From Erodium maritimum (lineage: Eukaryota > Streptophyta > Magnoliopsida > Geraniales > Geraniaceae), in NCBI GenBank assembly GCA_963921825.1, contig OY997594.1, positions 59,257,675 to 59,321,674 on the forward strand: 64,000 nt of DNA, written 5' to 3'. The translations under genes and the position numbers were made by a program. The stretch's first letter is position 1, and each line of letters begins with the position of its first letter. The notes beneath the pieces were generated by a model. That model had not been told where the DNA came from. It saw nothing but the letters and a program-made list of their open reading frames with translations, and made no database searches. Below, one piece after another: positions 23,469 through 35,948 of this stretch.

Positions 23469-24343
23469 TTCTTTTTTGATAGGCGATGAAATTATTATTA
23501 CAGGAATCCAGAGTGAATCCCTGAAAAAAAAACCCTGAAAGGCTACACCAAAACAACTAAACCAAAAGAATACAGGTGAAATCAAAAACAGCTAATAAAA
23601 CCGAGTTACCCCCTTCCAAGCCTGCGGCGCATCACAAGACACGATCTCAGGGACACCTTCCACTGCTCAAACGATACATTCTGCAAAAAGTCACATGCTA
23701 AAGCAACTACACTGAAGACATGAGGCTTGATCTTCTCAAACACCTCCGAACCCGAAAGAACGGTGCTCCTGAAGACTACACTGCTTCTCTGCAGCCAGAT
23801 ATGCCAACAGGTAATGTAACAAACTTTCAACCACTCTGAGCTATTCAACGAGTTTGCCAATACTGCCCAACTCTCACAAGCGACACGAACCGATCCTGGC
23901 ATCACGAAGGGTATTGACCACCACGAGAAAATATGCCCCCAAATTCCCCGAGAATACTCACAATGTAGAAGTAAGTGGTCTAAGTCCTCAAAATTCTTTG
24001 AACACAGGGAGCACAACATGTCATTCAAAGAGATCCTGCAACCCCATATGTGATTCAAGCACCACCGTCTTATATCGGATAGTTGTCTCGGTAGAGTCTT
24101 CTGAGTCAAATTTATACCAGGAGCACCCCACCAGAAACTCCTACAGAAGATACAAAGGCCGAATCCCAGTCTCCCCCAAAACCGCAGCTTCGTAAAATAA
24201 AAAGCGGCATATCTTCCCTCTTCGTTTCTTGTAACAGCACCATATTCGGGTTTTGCTTTGCAAGCGCCACCCTAATACTCCGTCTCTTCTGGACGACATT
24301 CATCCCCCTCAAGTTCCAAGAGATGAATTTCACCATCGTACAA
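23469..24343 (-). mobile_element. Short internally deleted LINE (L1 type) with 13-bp target duplication
   Basis: On the minus strand it starts a few bases before an ATG and reads the first 74 codons of a LINE ORF2 endonuclease (ISWNLRGMN, QNPNMVLLQETKRED). After a stop it continues at once with the C-terminal zinc-finger domain of ORF2 (CSLCSKNFEDLDHLLLHCEYSRGIW), about 167 codons. The whole reverse transcriptase is missing. The 3' end reads TTTCATCGCCTATCAAAAAA, a typical plant LINE tail. AAATGTGTTGTAA flanks it at 23456-23468 and 24344-24356. This is one insertion of 875 bp, so the gap arose before or during insertion. Confidence 0.88.
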
Positions 24344-24489
24344 AAATGTGTTGTAAGTTAGTAAGGTGTGTTTTAAAGTTTTGACACAATGAGTAAAAAT
24401 GTTGAAAAAACGAAGGAAAAATATATTTACTCCAAAAAAATAAAAACATTTAATATTTCCAAATTTTAAAAATGAATTTCTTTGTACTT

Positions 24490-26270
24490 TTAACTTTTAT
24501 ATACAAGTGAATTTAGGTATCTTGGAGTCATAAATATGTTGGGTCGAAACCGGACTCAAGCTATCTCATACCTTCCTGATAGAGTCGTGAAGAGGATTCA
24601 CTCCTAGAATGGAAAATTATTGTCCCTTGCAGGTAAGGAAGTTATGATTCGATCGGTCTCGATGTCACTTTCAGTATATGTCATATTTGTGTTTCGGGTC
24701 CCAAGGCGGATAACTAACACATCCATATCGCCTTGGCTAAATTTTGGTGGGGGAGTAAGACCCTGGAGGCCATAGCGATCATTTGGCAGGGTTGAGAAAA
24801 ATTATGTACTCTGAAGGCTCAAGGGAGAATGAGTTTCCGGCACCTCCATGATGTGAATGTGTCCCTCTTAATGAAGAAGGTACGAGGACTTATCCTTCTC
24901 CCAGAATATTTGGCTTCCTTGGTCCTTAAGGCTAGGTACTTTTCACACATAGATTTTTTTATTGTTAGGGCTGGGGTTAACCCGAGTTTCATATGGTCCA
25001 GTAACTGTGCTTCCAAACCTCTTATTCGTGAGGGTTTAATAGTGTCTATTGGCCCGAGTACATCCACCATTATCTCGCGATCCCTTTAGCTTATAGGGAC
25101 GAAGGAATGGATCCAAACCACCTCCCGGTCCTAGAGGGGGCGGTGGTGGCTGGACTTATGGTTCCAGGAACATGTATCTGGGATGTCGATCTAATAAAGG
25201 TCACCCCCACACACACAAGATCAGGTGAAAATCATGGCCGTTCCCATATCTACATCAAAGGGGTCAGGTGGTTGGTACTGGTCAGACAATAAATTTGGCC
25301 ATTATTCCACCAAGACAAGATATCGCCTTTTGGCCCATCGTCGGCATCAGGCGAGCTAGGTGGGGGAGCCACCTGATTGGGCTGATATTTGTAGTACATC
25401 GATATAGCCTAGAGTGCACTTATTTCACTATAGAGCATTTATTGACAATCTTCAGGTTGTTGATAACATATGTCGGCGATTTGTCCCTATCTCACATATG
25501 TGCTTGATCTATGAGTGACACGTGGAAACAACGAGTCATATGCTGGTCTATTGTGAGTTTTCCCAAACTTACTAGAGTCGATTTGGTGGACTGCGCATAG
25601 CGGGTGTGGGCCTGTCCTTCGCTGATTAGTGGGGCGATGTCACGGTAGGGGCATCCTAGGCTTGGTTTGGTGAGATCAGTTGATACTGATGAGAAATTTG
25701 GAAGGAGAGGAATACTAACCCTCTACTATCGGAGTGGAGTCGGCTACCATGTTCAATCTCACAGTGTGGAAGGAGGATAATTCTCAGCGTCCACTGATGT
25801 TCACGGGGCGATCGTTCAGGACACTAACCAACCGCATGGGGAATTATGGGTAGAACAACTACTGGAAAGGTGAGGATTGCAGGCAATGAGGGTAACGCGT
25901 GGAATATGGACTCCCTTAATGATAAAGGCTTGGGCTATTTCCACGGCTCTGTGCAATGTCTGGGCTATGAGACCATACCGTATCATTATCAAGTCAAACG
26001 CACATGTACTATTTATTATGATCCAATCTATCAGTATCCCCACGTACTTGGTGGGTACCATCATTAAAGATATATATACTTCTCTTAACTCAAAGATGTT
26101 AAAATCAAATGTGTAAAAATAAATACGACTTCTCAATGGCTTGTTAAGGAGGCTTATTCTATGTTTGTTCTTCACTGGTCAGAGGCACTTTTCCCTGATA
26201 CAGGCAAGTGTATTATTCTCTCAGGAATAAAGGATAACACTCTTTCGCTCAAAAATAATAATTAAGAGTA
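24490..26270 (+). pseudogene. Decayed LINE ORF2, C-terminal half
   Basis: Plus-strand pieces read like the region after the catalytic part of a plant LINE reverse transcriptase. Near 24510-24680 they resemble YLGV...GR..TQA.SYL.DRV.KRI and KLLSLAGKEVMIRSV. Near 24680-24740 comes VYVIFVFRVPRRI, and near 24830-25040 FRHLHDVNVSLLMKK, LVLKARYF and IREGL. Many stops and shifts separate the pieces. Beyond 25300 the match fades but zinc-finger-like and ISL words remain. It is broken, of a different copy from the neighbouring short LINE, and in the opposite orientation. Confidence 0.75.
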
Positions 26271-26700
26271 TCTTATATTTTTTTTTTAAATATAGAGACA
26301 AAATTGGTATTTCGAAAATTTATATACCATGCATGTGATTAAATTTACCGATTTTCGGTGTAAAAAATTCGAACTTTTGACGATGCTTACTTAATGAAAA
26401 AACAGTTTTTTCCGCAATTATCTAAACATAAATTAAGGTACTTGTCAGTAAAAATCAAGTTGACATACACGAAACGAAATAATGTCAGTTTCAAAACTTA
26501 CATTAAGTGATCTCCCCATTCTCGTGTGCCCTACTCCTCTTCTAGTGAGTCTTTATAGCCCTATCCCTACCCACCTGTTGATGTCGACCGCTCCTTCCGC
26601 CTCTGCATCTGCATCATCGCTTACTCCACCATGGTGATCACCACGCCTTCCTTTCCACCAATGGTGGTCACCAACCCACCTGGGCTCATCATGCCCCTAT
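26271..26700. other. Intergenic, AT-rich then C-rich; no gene seen
   Basis: 26280-26500 is AT-rich without features. 26510-26700 is C-rich (CTCCACCATGGTGATCACC and a near repeat CACCAATGGTGGTCACC) and probably the untranslated leader of the following LINE ORF1 remnant. Confidence 0.4.
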
Positions 26701-26769
26701 TACAAAGTTGTCCAACCGGTTAAATTTAGGAGGAAGAGGAATCCAAGCCATTTCTTTCTGTTTTAACTC

Positions 26770-28140
26770 TGAAGTTGGTCTATCCGGTTGAGCAAACAAC
26801 CATCAAGGAATCTGCTCTGTTAGTCTTCTCCCCGGGTTTTCCCTTGGCGGCGTCTATGCCGACCAAACAAAAAAGGATACGCCCGTCTAGGGTTTCCTAT
26901 CACACGCCACCGCAAGGGGTTGCGCAACCGCTACCGAAGTATGGTCATGAATCCTTGATGACAGAGGCCTCTAGGGTTAGGGACGAACAATAACGACCCT
27001 CCGATACTCCTCTCAACCAAATTAGGGTTTCCACCACCCTAGAAACGTCGCCTCAACGGGCTCCGCCGCCATCAATGGAAACCCTCCAAGACGGGTTCTC
27101 GGCCCGCTCCATCACAAAGGACGAGGAGATGGAGATCGTGGTCCCTTTCCCTTCGGTGGATCCAATAGTCCTTGCCTGCCATCGTTTTGGCATGATGGGA
27201 AAGCTATTGGCACCGAGCCATCCTCGGAATAACTTTGTGCTGAACATCATTACGAGGGAATGAGGACGATCGACTTCGGGTCTGGTGGTTAAAGACTTGG
27301 TACCAGGTGTCTATGCTTTTTATTTTGAATCCTAAGAGGCTAGGGTTTGGGTTCACAAGAACGAACCTTGGTGTTTCGACATTTACTTATTGATGTTGAG
27401 GGATATTATGAATCCAATGGAAAAGGATCTTCCCAACTTGGATCACCTTCAGTTATGGGTACATGCAAAGGGCCTCCCATCGTTGGCTCGAACGAAGCTA
27501 TTGGGGGAGGTCATTGGAGCAACACTAGGGAATGAGTGGATGCCTTGTGTGACTAGTGGGGCTCTTGTTGGGGAGGGACGGTGAAGGTTCGATTCTGGAT
27601 GGATCTCCACCGTCCCCTGCGCCGGACAATGGTAATGCATTTCTAGGAATTCTCGAAATTGATTCGAGCTACACTAACTTATGAAAAACTGCACGCTTTG
27701 TTACAACTGCTTTCAAATCGACCATGTGGCACAAGATTGTGATCGGGGATGCCATGGATACCTAAGTTTCATAAAACCCTCGTGGAATTCAAATCGGACT
27801 AGTTTGGGGAGCACTATGCCACTGATTGGGGTACGGAAGCAACGGGGCCAGTCAACCCTCCAGGTTTTGTCTCGTTGATCTCGAACACTATTCCTAAGGC
27901 CCCAACATCTCGAGGAAGGGGGCAATTGTAACCCCGAACACTCTACCTAGCATTCAGGTAAGGGAGACGGGGATTCAAGAGCATGGGGTTGCTCCCCTGG
28001 AGGAAGGCCATAGCTCGGGAACTTGGTCCACTAGTCCGTCATGGATTGTTCCATCTAGGACAATGGGAAAGAAAAGAGAGCATGTAGGAGAACCCCGTGA
28101 AGCTCAGGCAAGTGCTGAGAAGCACCCTCGATAATAGGAA
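26770..28140 (+). pseudogene. Decayed LINE ORF1 (DUF4283-like plus zinc knuckle)
   Basis: Plus-strand fragments in several frames. An N-terminal stretch with PTKQKRIRPSRVSYHTPP lies near 26850; EEMEIVVPFP...CHRFGMMGKLLAPSHPRN lies near 27120-27240; PNLDHLQLWVHAKGLPSLAR lies near 27430-27490. That last part is the conserved core of the plant LINE ORF1 RNA-binding domain. A CCHC knuckle, CYNCFQIDHVAQDC, lies near 27700-27740. ORF1 packages LINE RNA. It is broken in many places and no ORF2 follows it. Confidence 0.72.
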
Positions 28141-28740
28141 TGTTAGAAGCTCGAGGCTTCAATGAATTTTTTGGGGAGGGTCCTTGGTGCAAACCCATCC
28201 TCCCATTACTACTATTGAGTTCAGGTTCGGTTCGATCGCGTTCCTCATGACGAAAAGAGTCTTTCTCATGGGATCAAACAACATTTAAGCACCATCTTAA
28301 ACGATTCTTTCCAGTTTTGTCAATTTTATAGAGTTACATATTTTTCAAAAAACCGTCTATGGTTACGATCAATTTCTCTCAAAGTTTGCTGAACAAAGAC
28401 TTTCTGAGGCCCTATTCTTTATAATGATCTCCTATCAATAAAATATCGTATCTTTTGCTAAAAACATAAATTAAGGTGCAGACTTGTTGTAACCAGTTTC
28501 TGCACTCACCAATTAACAGATTACTTACTGATCTCTTCACTCCTGCGTCCTGCCAAGGAGTGATATGATGGGCCGTCAGTTGTCTCGGGTGTTTTATTGG
28601 GTTACGACGGGTCTCGATCAGACTCTTATAGCCCATAGCCTATGTTTCAGGAACGGCCCAGGATCCAGGATCATGCAAAGAGTTCCGGGCCGTTAGGGCC
28701 CAATACGAATGTCAAAAAAGCGTAAATTAGAGAAAGGGCG
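28141..28740. other. Intergenic and SAP-gene promoter region
   Basis: No gene seen. GGGCCC and GGGCCGTTAGGGCCC words at about 28685-28700 lie roughly 150 bp before the likely transcript start of the A20/AN1 gene and could be TCP/Site II-type promoter elements; this is a guess from motif and place. Confidence 0.35.
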
Positions 28741-28829
28741 AAAGGAAAAAAAATGACCACCGACTCAATGTGGAAAGCGTTCGTTGGCAGAGAAAAAGTA
28801 AAGTCTTAAATAGAAGAGAAAGAGAGAGA

Positions 28830-29865
28830 CGGAGAATTCATACGCTTTCTCTCTCCCTTCCCTTTTCTCTTCGTTTTTTTTCTCATCTCGATTTCTCCGA
28901 TCATCCACTCGATTGGGGTAAGAAGTTTTCAATTCCCTCTATAAATTTTGTGTGGAATTGTTGTTTGTGCTTTTGAACTCGATTAGCGATTCATGTATTT
29001 GAATTTTGAAATTGGGGTCTTTCGTTTTATGCGACACAGGAATCGCCTGGTTCGATTTCGTGACTTAGGATCGGCCAATTAAGCAGGTTAGGCGTGTCTC
29101 TATATCTTTTTGGTTTAGGTTTCAACTCTAAACTCCTGGTGTTGCTCAAGGCAATATTTTGCCATAGGTCGATGGTGATACACAGCCATGATTTTTGTAT
29201 TTTTCCTTTGTGGCTTTATGGAGGTTATTAGTTATGTAGCTTGAAATTTGAACATTCCCTTTTTGGTGGATTGTATGTATTACCTGTTGAACCTTTTTTC
29301 CCTTATGATTGTGGGAATTGTTTCTGGATATTTCTATGCCAAGGATACATCGTTGGGTTGCAGGAAAGTTGGGATTTTGGAATCCATTAGTGCTGTCGTG
29401 AAATCATTTTAAACTGCCCCCCTTTTCTTTTTCTTTTTCTGGAAGACAATGGGCGATTTATTTGGATTCAAATGTAGTTAATGACCGTGATGAAAATGAT
29501 TATCCTTTACCTTTGAATGTGTGATAGTTTGGCATCTGCATTCATCTTTGAGATGCAACTATGGTATAGCCAATTGGGTAGGCGATGTGACCTTTATTTG
29601 TCCCATTAACTTGACATCCCTTGTTTGTCAGAAATGGCTTGTGTTTAATGTTTATGCTAACTTGCTATGTTCTCCTTTGGCCTAATCACTGCTACGGAAC
29701 TTGCATATGACTGTTATTAGGCAGCTTGTGTAATGATTTGCTGCTCTTTGTATTTTTGAAGCATATATCTTCTTCCTTGCAATTGCTCTATGGATTTGTC
29801 TTGGTGGGAAAGTGAGGTTTAAGTATATGTTCATATTAGAATTTTTGAAGACAATCTTATTGCAG
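28830..29865 (+). other. 5' UTR exon(s) and intron of the A20/AN1 gene
   Basis: A pyrimidine-rich leader (CTTTCTCTCTCCCTTCCC style) runs to 28917, where TTGGG is followed by a GTAAGA donor. A TTGCAG acceptor lies at 29860-29865, 14 bases before the start codon, preceded by a T-rich tract. A 5' UTR intron just before the ATG is common in plant SAP genes. A shorter alternative exists: an acceptor near 29039 and a donor near 29085 would make a small middle exon. Confidence 0.65.
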
Positions 29866-29879
29866 GATATTTAGAGACG

Positions 29880-30398
29880 ATGGAATCTCACGATGAGACA
29901 GGATGCCAAGCGAGAGAAGGCCCCATCCTATGCGTTAACAATTGTGGCTTCTTTGGAAGTGCAGCTACAATGAACATGTGCTCCAAATGTCACAAGGACA
30001 TGATGATGAAGCAGGATCAGGCTAAACTTGCAGCATCTTCCATTGGAAGTATTGTGAATGGCAACCAAAACAGCAATGGAAAGGAGCCGGTTGTGGTCAG
30101 TAATGTTGAAGTTAAAGCTGTACCTGTGGAGGCGAAAATCGTATTGACAGAACCATCCAGTGATTCATCCGCAAGCTCTATTTTGGAGGTGAAGCCGAAA
30201 GAGGGCCCAAATCGGTGCACCTCTTGTAGGAAGCGTGTCGGTTTAACTGGGTTCAATTGCAGGTGTGGGCTCCTTTACTGTGCAACTCATCGGTACTCTG
30301 ACAAGCATGATTGTCCCTTTGATTATCGGACTGCTGGCCGCGATGCTATAGCTAAAGCAAATCCGGTGGTCAAGGCAGAAAAGCTGGATAAAATCTAG
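29880..30398 (+). CDS. A20/AN1 zinc-finger stress-associated protein (SAP)
   Basis: The 172-residue intronless frame has the two domains of plant SAP proteins. The N-terminal A20 finger has Cys18, Cys22, Cys34 and Cys37 ([20 protein letters not shown]). The C-terminal AN1 finger has Cys113, Cys116, Cys127, Cys129, Cys134, His137, His143 and Cys145 ([19 protein letters not shown]...[12 protein letters not shown]). All expected zinc ligands are present and the length is usual for the family. A low-complexity acidic/serine linker joins the fingers. Members are induced by cold, salt and drought; A20 fingers bind ubiquitin and some members act as E3 ligases, in cytosol or nucleus (family knowledge). 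The start is the first ATG after the 3' splice site of the UTR intron. The gene is intact; its exact member number cannot be told without a tree. Confidence 0.95.
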   Translation: MESHDETGCQAREGPILCVNNCGFFGSAATMNMCSKCHKDMMMKQDQAKLAASSIGSIVNGNQNSNGKEPVVVSNVEVKAVPVEAKIVLTEPSSDSSASSILEVKPKEGPNRCTSCRKRVGLTGFNCRCGLLYCATHRYSDKHDCPFDYRTAGRDAIAKANPVVKAEKLDKI

Positions 30399-31293
30399 GA
30401 GCCATGGATTGAGTTAAGGGCGAATTTACCAAAGTATATGGTGCTTGTCTTTTTTACGAATTTCTCCATGTAAGATGGCTGCTTGTCTTGTTAGGTGTCC
30501 TTCATTGATGCAAATGGCTTAGCCATGATAATGAGGACATCATTGCAGTGCAAGGAGTACTGTGTTTCTTGTTGATTTGTGAGAATTCCTTTCTTGGTTC
30601 TATTGTGCAAGTATTTATTTCTGCTGGTTTGATGGACATCGTCATAGTTTCATTGTAATATGATTGATATGCATTTCTCTACTAGTACATGATAAATGAT
30701 ATTTGCAAGCTTGGTACTCACATAACCACTATTTTTCTTCAGTATTTACAGGTGATGTATACTTGTATGGATGTGTTACCATAACGCCAGAGTTTTTTTT
30801 TTTTTGTATGTAGAACTAAGTTGTGTTACGTCACATCATGACTATGGTATTCTGTTGTTATATATGAGTCAGACTAATGATTCATCTACTTTACTATTTA
30901 GGAGACAGCCTGCGGGAAATCGGATTTGTTTTTGTTGTGAGATATTTGAGATAGCTGACCAGCTTTAGACAGCATGCTGAAAATCGGGTTTGTTTTTGTT
31001 CAGAGATATTTTAGATAGTTGATGAGATCTGGAGGGCAATTTGTGCTATATGATAGCTGTCTTTGATTATTTTTTCAGCTCGTTATTGGAAAAAGGTTAT
31101 ATTTTTAATTAAATATAAATATTCTAAATATTTTTTTAGCTGTTTTGAAAAAGTTTTATTTTCAATTCAGTCATGCTTTTGTACTAAACACATACCAAAT
31201 GTTTTTGAAAACGACACAAGTACCTCAAGTTTTAAACCCTCTTTTTTTTCCGTCTCCCGGAACTATCTTCATCTCCAAACCATCTCTCTCTCC
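30399..31293. other. 3' UTR of the SAP gene and intergenic sequence
   Basis: The 3' UTR probably ends within about 300 bp, around the TTCATTGTAATATG stretch near 30650. Nothing else coding is seen. A short tandem duplication lies at 30904-31022. Confidence 0.5.
30904..31022. repeat. Tandem duplication, two diverged copies, period 64 bp
   Basis: GACAGCCTGCGGGAAATCGG starts the first copy and GACAGCATGCTGAAAATCGG starts the second at 30968; both continue through TTTGTTTTTGTT and GAGATATTT. About 85 percent alike by eye. Confidence 0.75.
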
Positions 31294-32500
31294 TTTTTTT
31301 TTTGATCAGCAAAGCAGTATATAAAACCTGCTCTTTAAATTAAAGAGCATGGGATGAAGATGAACAGACAAGACCATTCCACTCTAATAGGAATGTCTAT
31401 GAACCAGCCTCAACATGAAGAGGGATTACAATACCAGATGAAGAACCCAACATGGAATGAACATGAATTGGGCAATAAAATGATCTAAAATCTGGATTTG
31501 TCCACCATTAAGCTCACAAATAACAGGTCTTAAACACCTAGATTTCTCAACCCTTAAGCTCAAATAAAACAGGTCTTAGACACCCAAAATTAGCAACCAA
31601 TAAGCCCAAAATACAGTAGCACCAGCAACCCGACCTCAACAACCTTAACCAAATCTGGACAGTTTAATCCTAGCTCAAAGATCAGATCCCACAAAGGGGA
31701 TCGAAATCTTGTTAACACCGGCGGCCAACACCGCTACGGCAGAGGCATTTCGGCGGAATCCACCAGAATCCACATATCCAACCACTAAGGCCGAAGGTCT
31801 TCCGATGGCATAGATGACTGAGACTCGCCGGTGGCCAACACCAAATCCGGAGAGCCCGAGCCACAAAGTGGTCGGGAAATCGAACTAACCAGACAGCCCG
31901 AGGAAGAACATGGGAGGGAGAAAAAAGCCGCCAATGGAAAGGGAAGAAGAGAAGTCAAACCTCCACATCACTGAGGAGAGAACACATGAGCCGCATATTC
32001 AAGATCTGTCGACGACGCTACAGAGCAGAAGCCACCGTCTTTAGGAGCGATTTTGACCTAGCACCGGCCGATCCATGAGCCGGAAATGGGTCCTACTGCC
32101 GGAGCTAAATCGAGTCGACTGGATCTGAAGAGAGGATCCTCCACCGCGACACCGCGAGAGCCACCGAGCAAGAAGCGAACAGGGGCCGGAACCGCAACGA
32201 TCCTCACCGTGGACGGTGGGGAATGTCGTCCCACGGCCGGATCTGGCCCCAGACGCCCCAAAAAGTCACCGGTGAAGAAGGGGAAAGGGAGATCTGAGGC
32301 GATCGAGATGAAAAGAGGAGGGGTAAGGAAGATCGGATCGATCTGGACTTGAAGGAGCGAGGAAGGGCCACCACCGGCTAACTCGAAGGTCGTGAGACCC
32401 TGAGCAGGACCGGCGATGGCTAGAGGTGAGCGGCGACTGGCTTTGAGAGGGTAGGGTTTCGAAGTTCTAGAGAGAGGACTCTCTCTAGACTTTAAATATT
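31294..32500 (-). mobile_element. Probable non-LTR retroelement, minus strand, no intact frame
   Basis: A T run at 31294-31303 (a poly-A tail on the minus strand) begins a block of changed composition. The block goes from AT-rich tail sequence to a GC-rich head (CCGGCGGCC, CACCGGCGAC style words) and ends near a short palindrome CTAGAGAGAGGACTCTCTCTAG at 32467-32488. A poly-A tail with a GC-rich 5' region fits a LINE with little coding left. I found no clear target duplication, so the limits are approximate. Confidence 0.45.
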
Positions 32501-32759
32501 AATTTTACAACATCTCCATCTCCTCTTGCATTCATCTCCATCTATACTAGAGCAACTTTATTTACATTAACATTTCTATTTCGATCCATTGATTTGTTCA
32601 TGAGCAAAATATAAATAAAATGGGTTCCATATTCTCACAATAATAGGGGTGATTTTGTTTTTATTCACGAGGATTATCGGTTTATAAGTTTTGATTTATG
32701 AGAAACGTTTTATGGATTTTGGATTCTCATGAGATCTATAGTTTCATGGACATATATGG

Positions 32760-35700
32760 TGTCACGCCCCAAATCCGGGTTTGGCCAGACTCGAGACATG
32801 ACCTAAAACAAACGAGGTAAAAGTAATAAAACTGTAATAAATTCCTTTACAACTGAAAACTAGTTCAAGTATTTCTCAATAATCCAAAAAGATGTCAAAA
32901 CTTGATAAGTAACATAAGGTAAATAAAGTTCAACAATGTGGACCAACACATCTCTAATACAATCCTCAAGACATCCGGAAGCTCCCGAGCCTCGAATTTC
33001 CCAGATCCCAAGCACACCTGTACACACAATAAGTAAACAAATAGGGATGAGCTTACGCTCAGTAGGGAAAATTCGTAAATAACTTTAGTCTCCGAGTTTA
33101 ATATTAAATCTGCTTTGAATCGATGTCACAAAAGTATTTAAAACCTTTAGACCAAAAAGTATAATAAACGAATAAGAAGCAGCGGTAACAATAACGCATT
33201 CTCGAGGATAACGACGAGCTCTCAGAGAATAAACAGATAACATTATACTAACATAGAAAAACGACATAACGGGAACGAGTAAATTCTATAAATCACTGAA
33301 ATGTTATAGAATCCAGATAAGGAAATAGTATCGTTTTTTCCCAAGATAATAGTAACTTAAAAGAAGTTCATAATAAATACTTTAACGGATCAATAAGAGT
33401 AAAATGGGAGTAATCAATATCTTGCCAACCACTTGCTTTCTCAAGCCTCCGATCCATGGATAGGTTCTGGGATCACCTCGGTTCCCATATTCCGATCCAC
33501 CAGAGTATCCATATCATATCAGATTTTCCCTCGGTCCAGAGGAAGCACATGCGTCGGGGCACCGGAAACAATCCCAATTAGGCGCTTATCATCGGGATTC
33601 CCAGAAATGCCTCCAAAGGACCATATGTCATAGGAGACCAAGTAGTGCACCCACTGGGATGCAGTTCCTTGGGGTGAAACCATAAGTAATCCTTTCCCCG
33701 CAGGGTAAACTGTCCAATTGCCCGCATGCCCAATAACCAATGCCCCGCAGGGTCCAATAACCAAATGAATATCCCGCAGGATCTGCCAATACTCAACTCT
33801 CATAATATCCATTAACCAACGAATATCCCGCAGGATCTGCCAATACTCAATTCTTATAATATCCAGTAACCAATACCCTCAGGCTCTAAACTCAGTCATT
33901 AACCAATTGTATCTGTCCAACTCCAACCACCTCATCGGCATCGGATTACACCCCCCCCCCCCCCCCCGGTGTAGTACCAAACCAAGCAAACGAACAGACA
34001 AACCAATAACGAACATACATTCAAGAATAAGAATAAAAGAACAAGCATTTCATTCATCTGTCAAGCAACACACATCGGAACACACTTTCATCACAACGAA
34101 GACAACCCACACCATTTCATACCTACCGTGTACTTACCTGCCACCAACCATCGGTACATCGATCACCTGATTGTACCCATTTGCCACAATCAGTCATACT
34201 CGATCATCCGTTCAACCAACAATTATAGCAACATAAATACTCAATCACCAAGTATACAATCAATCATACAAACATCATGTGAACGAACAATTAGTCATTC
34301 GATAAGGGAAGTTAATCTAGTTTCATTAGACTCTTAAGTTAACTCAACAATTATCAATCAAGCATGTGAACCTAGCACACAACTAATCCGAGAGCTCTTC
34401 ACAGCCTCTCTACCAGTAAATCAAGTTCCCAAGTATTGAAAGCACACTTCACTAATTGTCATCGTCCTAATCATGCATACTAGACTCATCCATTTATTAG
34501 TAACTGAAATACGATTATTCTAGTTATTCGCATCCTATAGGCAATTCTAGGACATTTCCGATTTTATTATCCTAATCATGCATACTAAGCGTTAATTAAG
34601 AAATTAAGACTTTCCCTACCTTGCGGTCTTCTTCTAATAAAACTCTGATGAAAAGCTCGAGTGGCCACAACTCCGTTCTTCACACGGGTTCCGGCGTGAT
34701 CTTCTGTCTTCTAGCTCGGTTCCAAGCCCTTGATCTCGGGCGAAGTCCCGTCTAGATTTGACAAATAAAAAGTCCAAATCAAACCCAGTAATTGTCCAAA
34801 GTTTCACTGAAATATCCGAAAATCTCTTTTAAATCTCACCTTTAATTAACTTAAATCAATTAAATGAAGTCTGATTTTAAAATAATTTCTGTCAAACCGG
34901 GTTGACCCGGATCCGACCCGGACCCGACCCGGACCCGACCCGGATCCGTCCCAGATACGGCCTGACCCGGACCCAGATCCGGCCTGACCCGGACCCATCC
35001 TGATCCGGACCCAAGCTTTGGGCCTACCCCGTCCTCGGTTCTGCCCGGCCCAGGGTCGAGTTCGCCTGGTTTAGTGGCCCAAGGCCCAGCCTTCACCGGC
35101 TCTGGTTCGGTGCCCGTACACGCCGGCGAGGGTTTGTCCCGGTGACGATGGTAACGACGGCGGCGAGCTCGGAGGGACATCCGGTGACAGTCGGGGAAGA
35201 CGGAGGGGCGTCTGCCTGACCCAGACGAGGGTGGTGGTCGTCGTGGTGCGACCAAGACCGCTCCCGTTCCAGATCTGGCGAGAGACGCGGTCTCCGGTGT
35301 TATTTCCGATGGTGCTCGCTTACACCTGTGACGTCGCGAATGGGTTTCGGTCCGGCCGTGGGCGGAGGAGTCAAGAAGGGACGGCGGGGCACGAACCCTT
35401 ACCTTCCCTTCCGTCGCCGTCGTGGCACAACTCAAGTTCGAGGGAGAGGAACTGGGCGAGGGTCTCCGGCGGCGTCTTCTCGTGCCCGTTACCAGTGAGC
35501 GTCGATCTGCACGAGGAGGAGAAGGCTCGGCGAAGCTCGCTTTGTGGTGGAGAGACAGGGAAATTTCAGAGGGGAGGCTCGAGAGAGAATCGAAGGAGAA
35601 GGGGGAAAGAGGCGCTGCCTCGGTTCGCGTGCCAACACGCTGAAGAAGAAGGGCGTCGTAGGGTTCGGCTTGGGCTTCCCCTGTGGTGGGCCTGGTTCGC

Positions 35701-35875
35701 GAAGTTGGGCTGGGCCCGACTCTCTGACCGGCCCATACCTCTCTTTTTCCCTTCTTTTCCTTTTGTCCTCTTTTTTTTTTTTTGATTTTTCTTCTCAAAA
35801 TTCACTCGATGCAAAAATCCACCTCGACGTTTCCTACTTCAAATAATATCCTTTTTGAAAGAGCGGGGTTTTACA
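32760..35875 (-). mobile_element. Solo LTR, 3.1 kb, same family as the left array, TSD TATGG
   Basis: Starts TGTCACGCCCCAAATCCGGG and ends GGGGTTTTACA. TATGG stands immediately before it (32755-32759) and immediately after it (35876-35880). Inside are blocks shared with LTR1-3, for example GAACCTAGCACACAACTAAT near 34370 and the run of GACCCGG heptamers at 34900-35000. No internal region is left, as expected after LTR-LTR recombination. It is clearly diverged from the array LTRs, hence an older insertion. It holds long accidental frames on both strands that I do not regard as genes. Confidence 0.93.
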
Positions 35876-35948
35876 TATGGAATTGAGCCATTAATAGTAG
35901 CAAATCTTGAAGAAGATGATAAAAATGGAGACGTTCTAATAAAAAGAT

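Noticed and set aside
34860-35798. 312-codon minus-strand frame inside the solo LTR
   Set aside because: Lies wholly in an LTR, is low-complexity (Lys, Arg, Pro, Ser rich) and overlaps equally long frames on the other strand; base composition explains it.
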